IMG/VR virus record: IMGVR_UViG_3300032238_000336
Span: 1-64,000 of that record
DNA length: 64,000 bases
DNA from: a virus
Reading direction: 5' to 3' (one strand)
Below are positions 1 through 7,051 of this stretch, piece after piece; the stretch's first letter is position 1; each line of letters starts with the position of its first letter. The position numbers and the translations under genes were made by a program. Below the pieces are notes generated by a model. The model was not told where the DNA came from. It worked only from the letters and a program-made list of their open reading frames with translations, and made no database searches.

Positions 1-694
1 CAACATCAACAAGAACACAACTTGCAAATTGACGAAGTGGCGTTCTAACTCCTGCCATGATGGGAGTTGGAATGTTGATTCTGTGTTTTGAGATTGCGTC
101 GTAGTATCTTTTGACATATGAAATTCTAGTTTCTTTTGGATATCTAGCAAAAATAGTAGCAGCAATCATCATATACATGAACTGGGGAGTTTCATATACT
201 TGACCACTACTACGGTCCTGAACCAAATACTTATCAACTACTTGTCGAAGACCTGCATAAGTGAATAGATAATCTCTACTATGCTTGATATAACTACCAA
301 GTTTATCAAGTTCTTCTTCTGTATAATTGGTTAAAATTTCTGCATCATACACTTTCAAATTCACACAATTTTTAATGTGGTCTATAAAAGCAGGATGGTC
401 TTGAATTTTACCATATAGAGATTTACGAATAGAAAATAAAAGTAATCTTGCCGCAACAAACTGATAATTAGGATGTTCGAGGTCAATCAAATCAGATGCA
501 GAACGAATCAGAATCTCTTGAATTTCTGCCGTTGTAATTCCATCATAAAATTGAATGCCAGACTGCATCTCAACTTGTGATGCAGAAACGCCGGAAAGGT
601 CTCTACAAGATTCTTCAACCATCAAATGAAGTTTATTCAAATCAAGAGGTTCTTTTGAACCATTCCTTTTTATTACCTTAGTCCCGTTGCTCAT
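1..694 (-). CDS. nrdA: Ribonucleoside-diphosphate reductase, large (alpha) subunit, N-terminal part; cut by window edge
   Basis: The frame is open to the left window edge, so only about the first 231 residues are present. The protein begins MSNGTKVIKRNG, and residues about 5-95 look like the ATP-cone that regulates ribonucleotide reductases. This is followed by the start of the R1 alpha domain, with motifs such as YDGITTAEIQE and ETPQFMYMMIA. The class I enzyme reduces ribonucleoside diphosphates to deoxyribonucleotides in the cytoplasm, which supplies phage DNA replication; cyanophages commonly encode nrdA and nrdB. The ATG at 694 overlaps the stop of the primase gene as ATGA, so translation is probably coupled. 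The catalytic cysteines lie beyond the window and cannot be checked. No intein or intron is visible in the part seen. Confidence 0.92.
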   Translation of the reverse strand, partial: MSNGTKVIKRNGSKEPLDLNKLHLMVEESCRDLSGVSASQVEMQSGIQFYDGITTAEIQEILIRSASDLIDLEHPNYQFVAARLLLFSIRKSLYGKIQDHPAFIDHIKNCVNLKVYDAEILTNYTEEELDKLGSYIKHSRDYLFTYAGLRQVVDKYLVQDRSSGQVYETPQFMYMMIAATIFARYPKETRISYVKRYYDAISKHRINIPTPIMAGVRTPLRQFASCVLVDV

Positions 695-1692
695 ACTCGT
701 TTCCATCCAATAAGTTTTGCTTTTGCTTCTAGTCCCATATAAGTATTTTCCTTGATGATTTTTGATGCATCAATTCCTGAAAGGATCATATCATTGATAT
801 CTTTTTGTTTCAAGTCATTTGGCCAAATGACAATTGGAAGTCGCATTTCTATTGCCTTTTCCATTCTATCAACAATCTGTTTATTTCGTTTTTCATTATC
901 ATAAACCATCACAAAGTCTGTTTCAAAGTTAGATAGAAAAAACATTTTGTCGATGTCCGCACCAACCATAGCAATTGAGTTATCTAAAAACATACTATCA
1001 ATTGGTCCTTCAACAACATAAACAGTTTTTTTGTAATCTGGTTTATCCAAATTATAAATTTTTGGCGGTGCATCATCAAGAATAATTGTAATATACTTTA
1101 CTTTTGAGTTTTTATTTAAACTACGACCTTGAAATCCAAATATTTCTCCTTTATTGATTAAAGGAATAATAATTCGTGGTTCGTCATATTCTACTTTATC
1201 AAAGGTATGTTTTTGAGTATTAGTCCATTCTTTAAACTTCTCGCAAAAATATAGTTCGTCCAAATAGTGTTTAGGTATTTTTCGGTTTTCTAAATATTGT
1301 TTTGCAAAGTGTTCTTTATTTAGTTGCGAAATCAAAGGTAGGTCGAAATATTTTTTAATAATTCTAAGTTTCGGAGTTTCATTTTTAGGTTTTATTTCTA
1401 CTTTTTTCAATCGTGGACCAGTTTCTTTATACTTCTCTAGAATGTACTGGTCGTGTAAAGATGGGTCTAAATCTTTTAGAAAGGTTGAAAAACTTACTGA
1501 CTTCCCACAATTGAAACATTTATAGTTATAAGATGTTCCAATTTGATATAAGTTTCCTCGTTTCTTTGATTGGGATTTCTTACTATCCCCACAATACCAA
1601 CAACGAAATTCGTAATTTTTAGAATTTTTTTGGGTAAACTTATCCAATCTAGATGAAATTAATCCAATATACTTAGTATCAATAAAAGACAT
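691..1692 (-). CDS. 61: DNA primase, T4 gp61-like
   Basis: This 333-residue protein (T4 gp61 has 342) makes the RNA primers for lagging-strand synthesis, acting with the gp41 helicase. An N-terminal zinc-binding module is visible as C31-x2-C34 and C59-x2-C62. A Toprim-like motif (YVVEGPIDSMF) follows near residue 227, with an acidic VGADID about 17 residues later. These are the expected parts of a DnaG/gp61-type primase. The start codon has no clear Shine-Dalgarno sequence. The stop overlaps the nrdA start as ATGA. It is separated from the helicase gene by a block of late virion-like genes, so it belongs to a different transcription unit here. Confidence 0.9.
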   Translation of the reverse strand: MSFIDTKYIGLISSRLDKFTQKNSKNYEFRCWYCGDSKKSQSKKRGNLYQIGTSYNYKCFNCGKSVSFSTFLKDLDPSLHDQYILEKYKETGPRLKKVEIKPKNETPKLRIIKKYFDLPLISQLNKEHFAKQYLENRKIPKHYLDELYFCEKFKEWTNTQKHTFDKVEYDEPRIIIPLINKGEIFGFQGRSLNKNSKVKYITIILDDAPPKIYNLDKPDYKKTVYVVEGPIDSMFLDNSIAMVGADIDKMFFLSNFETDFVMVYDNEKRNKQIVDRMEKAIEMRLPIVIWPNDLKQKDINDMILSGIDASKIIKENTYMGLEAKAKLIGWKRV

Positions 1693-1746
1693 TACAAGGT
1701 AAGATTCATCACGTATTACTTTATGGCAAAGTCGATACTAAGTCAA

Positions 1747-2181
1747 TTATTTTGCAATATCAATATGTTTTGGTGGAATGGTATTTGGAGCAGTTAAAAC
1801 CGGCATTTCTAGCTTTGAAACAGCAGTAGCTATTATTGTTACTATTGTCACTACAAATCCCACAACTCCTACTGCAATCCATCTAACTTTAGATAGGTCT
1901 TCTATCTTAGATTCAATTCCTTCTATTTTTTTTATAACTTTATTATATTCTGTATTATTTTTTTCTTCAACTTCTTTCAACTTAACTAAAGTAGAACTAT
2001 CAGACTTATTTGAGACTTCAATTCTTTCTTCGTGAATTGCAAGCATTTTTGAAATGCCTTGACTTGTTTCACTTATTGCTCTAATCGCATCTTCAATCTT
2101 ATTAAGCATTTGTTCATACACCGAAAATTTTTCTTCAAGAATCGCAACTCTAGTATCAACTTTTTCGTTTTTGTTGAACAT
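1747..2181 (-). CDS. Small coiled-coil protein with one C-terminal membrane segment, function unknown
   Basis: The ATG at 2181 is chosen because GGAGAGG lies five bases upstream; the frame stays open further upstream without a site. The product has 144 residues. Residues about 5-100 are charged, with heptad-like spacing suggesting a coiled coil. Then comes one hydrophobic helix (WIAVGVVGFVVTIVTIIATA), and the tail is short and proline-rich. The layout resembles small XhlA-type or holin-associated phage membrane proteins, but only in architecture. The gene overlaps the end of the 75-residue gene upstream. I infer a membrane-anchored late protein; a lysis role is speculative. Confidence 0.7.
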   Translation of the reverse strand: MFNKNEKVDTRVAILEEKFSVYEQMLNKIEDAIRAISETSQGISKMLAIHEERIEVSNKSDSSTLVKLKEVEEKNNTEYNKVIKKIEGIESKIEDLSKVRWIAVGVVGFVVTIVTIIATAVSKLEMPVLTAPNTIPPKHIDIAK

Positions 2182-2383
2182 TTTTTCCTCTCCGGAATAA
2201 AGCTTTATAAGGGTCTGGTAATTTTTTGTATTTGTTTTTTCTAAAGTCAATCGGTGGTTCTGTTAGAGGACCTCCTAGTGTTTCTGGTGAAACGTGGGTC
2301 GTAGGAACTCCCATATTTCCCCCATCTTCATTTATATAAGATTTAATCAAGTTTCGAATATGATTGAAGGTGCGGTCGTTCAT
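2156..2383 (-). CDS. Conserved small phage protein, unknown function
   Basis: The product has 75 residues. The first 20 (MNDRTFNHIRNLI...) are probably helical. A middle part rich in glycine and proline follows (GVPTTHVSPETLGGPLTEPP), and the tail is strongly basic and ends RRGKNVQQKRKS. The ATG overlaps the stop of the preceding gene (TAATG), so the two are translationally coupled. The 3' end overlaps the next gene by 26 bases. I recall similar proteins in T4-like cyanophages without a named role. The company of structural genes suggests a virion or assembly protein, by context only. Confidence 0.65.
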   Translation of the reverse strand: MNDRTFNHIRNLIKSYINEDGGNMGVPTTHVSPETLGGPLTEPPIDFRKNKYKKLPDPYKALFRRGKNVQQKRKS

Positions 2384-2754
2384 TAGATATTATTTAAATA
2401 ATTAAAACAGTTTAAATCTATTTGAATATCGTGAAGTTCAGACTTTGGATATTCAGGAAACCTTCCAAGATATGCAACAATTGTTTTTATGATAGACCAA
2501 TACTCACAATCTATCATATAAAATAACAGAGGGGTTGTTGCATCACCAAATATATTATACAAAATTAAAAAATGATTAATGAGTAAATGAACATTCAAAT
2601 CACCATTTAATTTATATTTTTTAAGCAAACGCTTAATCCACTTAAATCTTTTTAAATCATCATAAAAATCATCTTCAGTAACTGCTTGTGGATTTTCGTA
2701 ATGCTTTATTGCAAATATAATATAATTTTCATCATTCAACTCATCAAATCTCAT
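2383..2754 (-). CDS. Conserved cyanophage-type hypothetical protein
   Basis: A 123-residue soluble, mostly helical protein (MRFDELNDENYIIFAIKHYE...). No catalytic motif, signal peptide or convincing membrane segment is visible; the hydrophobic stretch around LLINHFLILYNIFG is interrupted by polar residues. It begins 7 bases after the Ig-domain gene and is coupled to the next gene through a TAATG overlap, so it belongs to the operon starting from the late promoter at 3654-3661. I recognise the general type from T4-like cyanophages, but no function is known to me. Confidence 0.65.
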   Translation of the reverse strand: MRFDELNDENYIIFAIKHYENPQAVTEDDFYDDLKRFKWIKRLLKKYKLNGDLNVHLLINHFLILYNIFGDATTPLLFYMIDCEYWSIIKTIVAYLGRFPEYPKSELHDIQIDLNCFNYLNNI

Positions 2755-2761
2755 ATTAATA

Positions 2762-3625
2762 TCAAGCAGTTACAGTAAGTTTTGCAGATGATGAAGTTGC
2801 AGTTGCTCCACCAGTAGATGTAATAACAACTTTATATAGGTTATTATTTGCACTTAGTGGAGGATTAGTAAGAGTTAATGTAGCAGTTGTTCCATTGGAG
2901 TAAATTCCACCAGATGCATTACTGTAAGAAGTTCCACCATTAGTAGAAACTTGCCACTGATAAGTAAGTGCTGCTGCAGGGGTTACAGATGCAGTTACAC
3001 TGAATGTTCCGGTGCCAGTTGTAGCAATTCCAACTGAGGTAGGTTGTGAACTAATGGTAATCAGTCTATCGGGGAACACAGTGTCATCATCAGCATCTCC
3101 TGGTGCAGAATAAGTTGCTGCGGTATTTGAAGTAATTCCAGACATCGCAACAAGAACTTCACTCTTAACTCTTAAATTATTATCAGCATCCATATAAGTA
3201 TGAATACCCACCCATCCTGAGTGGGCTAGTTTATATTTAGTTCCAGAAGTTCCAGCTTGTGTCTGTGCTTCATATTCATCTACACCATAAACTTTAGTAG
3301 ATTGACCAGGTGAAGTGGTTGTAATTCCAGCATAATTGGAATCAAACATAGTAAATTTTGGCTTTTGCGAGATGGCATATGAAGCACCTGCAATAGTAGC
3401 ACCGGAAAGATATCTGGTGGTTGCAATATAAAGTTCAGTATCATTGGTAACTGACTTAATTACACCTTCTCCAAAAGTCCCACCGGCTCCAATAGTAATT
3501 ACTGCACCAGTAGTAATCCCAACTGCAGTAAACGAAGTTCCAGCTCCAGTGATTCTACCATCACTATATCTTACAGTAACTGTTCCTGGTGAGTAAATAC
3601 TATCCGATTTTCCCCAAAGAGCCAT
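2762..3625 (-). CDS. Virion protein with C-terminal Ig-like domain
   Basis: The start at 3625 (MALWGKSDSIYSPG) is chosen because GGGGAAAA precedes it; an in-frame extension to 3688 would run through a terminator hairpin. The product has 287 residues. The N-terminal half is glycine/threonine-rich beta structure with motifs seen in cyanophage structural proteins (TVTVRYSDGRITGAGTSFTA). Residues about 205-287 form an Ig-like fold (QPTSVGIATTGTGTF, YQWQVSTNGG, LYKVVITSTGG). Ig-like domains in phages usually decorate capsids or tails and bind weakly to carbohydrates on the host surface. A head- or tail-decorating role is inferred. A perfect late promoter box lies 29 bases upstream. Confidence 0.75.
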   Translation of the reverse strand: MALWGKSDSIYSPGTVTVRYSDGRITGAGTSFTAVGITTGAVITIGAGGTFGEGVIKSVTNDTELYIATTRYLSGATIAGASYAISQKPKFTMFDSNYAGITTTSPGQSTKVYGVDEYEAQTQAGTSGTKYKLAHSGWVGIHTYMDADNNLRVKSEVLVAMSGITSNTAATYSAPGDADDDTVFPDRLITISSQPTSVGIATTGTGTFSVTASVTPAAALTYQWQVSTNGGTSYSNASGGIYSNGTTATLTLTNPPLSANNNLYKVVITSTGGATATSSSAKLTVTA

Positions 3626-3653
3626 TTTATTTTCCCCGTATGTTTTATAAGAG

Positions 3654-3661
3654 TATTTATA
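3654..3661 (-). promoter_or_regulatory. Late promoter box TATAAATA
   Basis: On the minus strand this is a perfect match to the T4 late promoter box used by gp55-RNA polymerase. It lies 29 bases upstream of the Ig-domain gene start and directly abuts the U-run of a terminator, so termination and re-initiation are fused. Confidence 0.75.
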
Positions 3662-3688
3662 AAAAATGGAGAGCATAAAACTCTCCAT
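3661..3688 (-). terminator. Rho-independent terminator after the 61-residue membrane protein gene
   Basis: On the minus strand there is an 8-bp perfect stem (ATGGAGAG / CTCTCCAT) with a 7-base loop, followed by six T. It lies 23 bases past the stop at 3711. The T-run continues straight into the TATAAATA box of the next gene. Confidence 0.85.
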
Positions 3689-3710
3689 CTATATTGTTTA
3701 TTTTTGTAAT

Positions 3711-3896
3711 TTAAGGAGTTGGGTCTGTTGCTCCACCCTTAATTGCTTTTTGACGAATTTGCAAAAGAACAAATGAAACAAGTCCATTTGCTTTTATTTT
3801 TGGATTTGCACCAAGAAACTCAGAAAGAATCAAAAGAATTGTCATAATTGCGGCTTGATTTGCATTATAAAATGCTAAAAGTGCTGCGATTGACAT
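3711..3896 (-). CDS. Small hydrophobic protein, possible membrane or holin-like protein
   Basis: The product has 61 residues, with a hydrophobic helix at about 4-27 (AALLAFYNANQAAIMTILLI) and a second, weaker one around NGLVSFVLLQI. The C terminus is short and polar. AGGTC precedes the ATG. It is a single-gene unit with its own late promoter box at 3920-3927 and a strong terminator at 3661-3688. Size and topology fit a small phage membrane protein such as a holin, but nothing is diagnostic, and the same layout occurs in minor virion proteins. Confidence 0.65.
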   Translation of the reverse strand: MSIAALLAFYNANQAAIMTILLILSEFLGANPKIKANGLVSFVLLQIRQKAIKGGATDPTP

Positions 3897-3919
3897 AATG
3901 ACCTCGTATGAACTATAAG

Positions 3920-3927
3920 TATTTATA
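3920..3927 (-). promoter_or_regulatory. Late promoter box TATAAATA
   Basis: A perfect late box lies 24 bases upstream of the 61-residue membrane protein gene and just past the stop codon of the basic 461-residue protein. Confidence 0.75.
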
Positions 3928-3929
3928 AA

Positions 3930-5315
3930 TTAGCACTTCCATCTTCGTCTTGCGGCTAGTCCTCTTTCACCGTGCCATTTTCTACTACGAGCACAAAAAC
4001 TCTTACGACGTTTTGCTGCCTTAGACCCAGGTTTTACATCACCAGTAACAGGTGCTTGAAGATGCGAACCAGTTGCAAGATTGTATTTGTCCCTACCTTT
4101 TTGAGTAAGTCCACCACCTCTTTCAACTGAAAGTTTCTCACCCCTGCCTACAGATAGAACAGGTCCTTCCTCTTTAATCACTCGTTTTTTTTTACTCTTT
4201 TTCTTTGGTGGGACTCGTATACCCGATTCTTTCATTTTTGCAAGAAGACCTGAAGTTCTCGGTCTTCTAGTATTATCAAAACTTACTGAAGTAGTATCAA
4301 GAGTTCCTTTTGAATGTTGCCTAAAAGTCTCATTGTCTTGACTTTCATTAACAGGTTCAGTTTCCCCCATCATATAATCCGCAACAGTATCAATATGGTC
4401 TACTGCTTTTGTGATTTTAGATTGAACCCACGCAGGCAGTTGTTGATTATTTGATTTTATTTTTTTACGAAGTGATTTAACTGCTCTTTCAATTGTAGAA
4501 AGTTCATTACGAGCCATTCCTCCTTCACTATCAACTTCTTCAATAATAGTTGGAAATAAAGTAATTTTATTTATTCCTGTAAATACATTTACAATTCTAC
4601 CATTATCGTCCTTTTTCTTCTTTCTTCTTATATCTCCTAGTTCGCAGAGAAACTCTTCCCTCCAACAAGAGTATTCTTCATTAGTAGACTTATCAAATTC
4701 AGATTGCTTAAAATCATATTTTTTCTTTGGCATTCTGTTTAATATTTCTCTCTGCCTAATACTTTTATTTGCTCGTGCCATTTGCCCCAAAGTCCTACCC
4801 GCTGGAGGTAGCCTTGGTTGTGTCATCGAAGTTTTTATTTCTGCAGATTTCTCTTGTGCCTTTTTAGTTCCCGCTTCAATTTGAGCTTTTCTTTTCGCCT
4901 TTTGTCTTTTTTTTATATTGTGAAAAAGTGCAGATGCACCAGCTTTAGCAACTCCACCTACAAGAGACGCAGCGTTCCCTACTAACTTTGCGCCAGCAGT
5001 AGTGTCAGAGTCTTTATGAGATATCCTCTGAATTTTGATGTTTTTAAGTGGTTCGGTTATTCTACCCTTCTGTTCATTTGTTCTTCGTCTTCTATCTTTT
5101 TCCAAAGATTGGGCCTGCTGCCATCTTAATCTTTCTTTTTTATATGCTAAAGTATCTTGTTGATATTTACGATATTTTTTAGCATTCTTAGATCTTTCCT
5201 CTGCTTTTGCTTCTCTTTCATCTTTTCTTGCAGCGGCATCTCGCTCTCTCTTCAACACTGAATCTGGCTTATCAAAAGGACCTTCGAATAGTAATTCTTC
5301 TCTCCAGTTTGCCAT
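3930..5315 (-). CDS. Highly basic virion-associated protein with repeated WREE motifs and a conserved basic C-terminal domain
   Basis: The ATG at 5315 lies two bases after the stop of the preceding gene, so it is probably coupled. The product has 461 residues and is very rich in Lys and Arg throughout. It begins MANWREELLFEG, and a similar segment (CWREEFLCELGD) recurs near residue 218. Both place a Leu-x-Glu where T4-type prohead protease gp21 could cut. The last ~60 residues (GGLTQKGRDKYNLATGSHLQ ... RRKSFCARSRKWHG) form a conserved basic module that I recall from many marine phage proteins, probably DUF6321. A DNA-binding internal head protein is plausible; this is inference. Confidence 0.6.
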   Translation of the reverse strand: MANWREELLFEGPFDKPDSVLKRERDAAARKDEREAKAEERSKNAKKYRKYQQDTLAYKKERLRWQQAQSLEKDRRRRTNEQKGRITEPLKNIKIQRISHKDSDTTAGAKLVGNAASLVGGVAKAGASALFHNIKKRQKAKRKAQIEAGTKKAQEKSAEIKTSMTQPRLPPAGRTLGQMARANKSIRQREILNRMPKKKYDFKQSEFDKSTNEEYSCWREEFLCELGDIRRKKKKDDNGRIVNVFTGINKITLFPTIIEEVDSEGGMARNELSTIERAVKSLRKKIKSNNQQLPAWVQSKITKAVDHIDTVADYMMGETEPVNESQDNETFRQHSKGTLDTTSVSFDNTRRPRTSGLLAKMKESGIRVPPKKKSKKKRVIKEEGPVLSVGRGEKLSVERGGGLTQKGRDKYNLATGSHLQAPVTGDVKPGSKAAKRRKSFCARSRKWHGERGLAARRRWKC

Positions 5316-5317
5316 TT

Positions 5318-6517
5318 TTATTTTGTAGAACATTTACTATTCATATTTAGTTTTTTCTTAGGCATAGTTTCTTTAATTTTAACTCCAGTATAAGAAACTA
5401 CAGGTTGACCTGGAGTCATACTTTGTAATTTTTCACGATACTTATCAGTTCCAACTTCATAAACTGCTTCTCTTATATTTTGCAACCAAGATTTAAACAT
5501 CACTCCTTCATTAGTTACACAGATAAGATAGTTAGTCCCACGACGAAGAACTCTTCCTTGAAGTCCTGTATTTAAGTTTTCTATAATACTACCGATAGGA
5601 TATAAGTTATTTATTTTATAGTTCATCCTCAACCCTTCCATATCAAGTTCAGGGGCAATTCTCCATAAATCATAACTTTCTCCAAGTTGCATAGCATTTG
5701 CAACTGAATTGAAAAGTTCTTCTTTATCAACTCTTTTCATACGGGTAGGAAGATTGGCAGAGAACGATTCAAAGTTTCCTTCTGCTACTGCTGCTCTTAG
5801 TTGTGCAGAAGAACCAGCACCACCAACATCACTGTCAGGGTCTTTCACTCCCGCAGGAATAACTTCAATTGTATTAAATTGATAGGTTTCTCCTTCTCCC
5901 CTATGAGCTAAACTTTGAAACTCTCCAACTCTATCTGAACCTACAACTACTTTTACATCGGTAAATCCGTCATTTGATAAACTTGTAAGAACATCAAACA
6001 AAGTAGTTGTATCACTATTGTCTATAATATAATCTGCATACTCGGGATACATTGTCCTCATATACTTTATCTTGAGTGTGGGATTGAGAGGATTGGTCTC
6101 TTTATCCTCAATACGACTTGGGTAGATGCGATATTCTGACCCATTATTTTTTGCTTGATTAAATCCAAATTTTAAAAGTTGTTCGTGAGCCTTTCCTGGA
6201 GGATTAAATTTACCAAGAACTACTACTATACCTTTACCTTGCTCTTGTACCTCTGGTTGTTGTTGAACTTGAGGTTGTTGAGATGTAAGTGCTGGTTGGG
6301 GTTGTTTTTTAGTATCTTTTTTAATAGATTTATCTTCAGCACCTTTATTGTCTCTTCCTTTAAATACTTGAAGTTTACTACCTATAGTTTTGGCTACTAA
6401 CTTACCTTGATTGTCATACCAATCTCCGTGCCCATCCCCTCGCAATCCCATTTGTTTTGCTTGGGACGATGCGATTGTCTCTAATGCTTCGGATATAAAT
6501 TGACGAAACGACTTCAT
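5318..6517 (-). CDS. Nucleotidyltransferase-like protein (NMN adenylyltransferase/cytidylyltransferase superfamily) with candidate capsid-targeting N terminus
   Basis: The product has 399 residues. It starts MKSFRQFISEA, closely resembling the capsid-targeting peptide of T4 internal proteins (MKTYQEFIAEA), with a gp21-type cleavage site Ile-x-Glu. A Gln/Lys-rich linker (residues about 60-95) leads to a nucleotidyltransferase domain at about 95-275. That domain has GKFNPPGKAHEQLL in place of the usual FNPPTxGH motif, then RIYPSR, KVVVGSDRVGEF and the SSxxLR-type motif SSAQLR. Such enzymes join a nucleotide to NMN or a related phosphate. The TxGH motif is degenerate (GKAH), so activity is uncertain. 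About 110 C-terminal residues are unassigned. Perfect and near-perfect late boxes lie just upstream. Confidence 0.72.
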   Translation of the reverse strand: MKSFRQFISEALETIASSQAKQMGLRGDGHGDWYDNQGKLVAKTIGSKLQVFKGRDNKGAEDKSIKKDTKKQPQPALTSQQPQVQQQPEVQEQGKGIVVVLGKFNPPGKAHEQLLKFGFNQAKNNGSEYRIYPSRIEDKETNPLNPTLKIKYMRTMYPEYADYIIDNSDTTTLFDVLTSLSNDGFTDVKVVVGSDRVGEFQSLAHRGEGETYQFNTIEVIPAGVKDPDSDVGGAGSSAQLRAAVAEGNFESFSANLPTRMKRVDKEELFNSVANAMQLGESYDLWRIAPELDMEGLRMNYKINNLYPIGSIIENLNTGLQGRVLRRGTNYLICVTNEGVMFKSWLQNIREAVYEVGTDKYREKLQSMTPGQPVVSYTGVKIKETMPKKKLNMNSKCSTK

Positions 6518-6534
6518 ATTATTGAGTTTTTAAA

Positions 6535-6542
6535 TATTTATA
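6535..6542 (-). promoter_or_regulatory. Late promoter box TATAAATA
   Basis: A perfect late box lies 18 bases upstream of the nucleotidyltransferase-like gene, so the late message would have a very short leader. The 122-base gap 6518-6639 holds this box, a second variant and no gene. Confidence 0.75.
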
Positions 6543-6564
6543 AATTTTATCTAAAGCATTTATA

Positions 6565-6572
6565 TATTTATG
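6565..6572 (-). promoter_or_regulatory. Second late promoter-like box CATAAATA
   Basis: A one-base variant of the late box lies 23 bases upstream of the perfect copy in the same gap. It may be a tandem late promoter or a chance match in AT-rich DNA. Confidence 0.4.
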
Positions 6573-6639
6573 CCTAATAATAAATGTGTGAGTTTTATTT
6601 ACAAAATCAATAGTAAATCATAAAGTCTATTATATTACA

Positions 6640-7050
6640 TCAAATATCTCCTTCGTCCCTATGTTCGGAGTAATATGCATCAAAATTTCCTCCAGGATAT
6701 CTTTTATACAACTTGTCAATATTGGTTTGAATGACTTCATCAAATGAAACTTCAAGAGCAATGCAGGCTTGTGCCACATACCACATTGTATCACCCAATT
6801 CTTTAATAAGATGAGTTCGAGTTTCTTTATCCCACGGCTTTCCTTGAAAAATCATTTTTTTTACAATTTCAAGAAATTCTCCACCTTCTGCGTTGATACC
6901 AACTCCTGAAGTTAGAAGTCGTTCAATATTTGCTCCCTTTTCATCTAACTCAACCATACGGTCAGAAAGAGCAAGAAAATCTTTAGATGCATCAGAGGTT
7001 ACTGCATCTACGAATTCTTGGTATTTAATGAAATCAATACGTTTTGTCAT
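6640..7050 (-). CDS. mazG: MazG-like nucleoside triphosphate pyrophosphohydrolase
   Basis: The product has 136 residues. The C-terminal half carries the MazG-type metal-binding pattern: GGEFLEIVKKM (E-x2-E-like), then HLIKELGDTMWYVAQ (E-x2-D), ending with KLYKRYPGGNFDAYYS. MazG proteins hydrolyse non-canonical or surplus nucleoside triphosphates to monophosphates; cyanophage versions are thought to act on nucleotide pools during host takeover. The ATG lies one base after the stop of the gp41 helicase gene, so the two are co-translated. No late promoter box precedes it, which fits early or middle expression. Confidence 0.88.
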   Translation of the reverse strand: MTKRIDFIKYQEFVDAVTSDASKDFLALSDRMVELDEKGANIERLLTSGVGINAEGGEFLEIVKKMIFQGKPWDKETRTHLIKELGDTMWYVAQACIALEVSFDEVIQTNIDKLYKRYPGGNFDAYYSEHRDEGDI

Positions 7051-7051
7051 A

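Noticed and set aside
2182-2250. N-terminal extension of the membrane coiled-coil protein
   Set aside because: GGAGAGG stands just before the ATG at 2181; the extension overlaps the previous gene without a site.
3626-3688. N-terminal extension of the Ig-domain protein
   Set aside because: It would run through the terminator hairpin and the late box.
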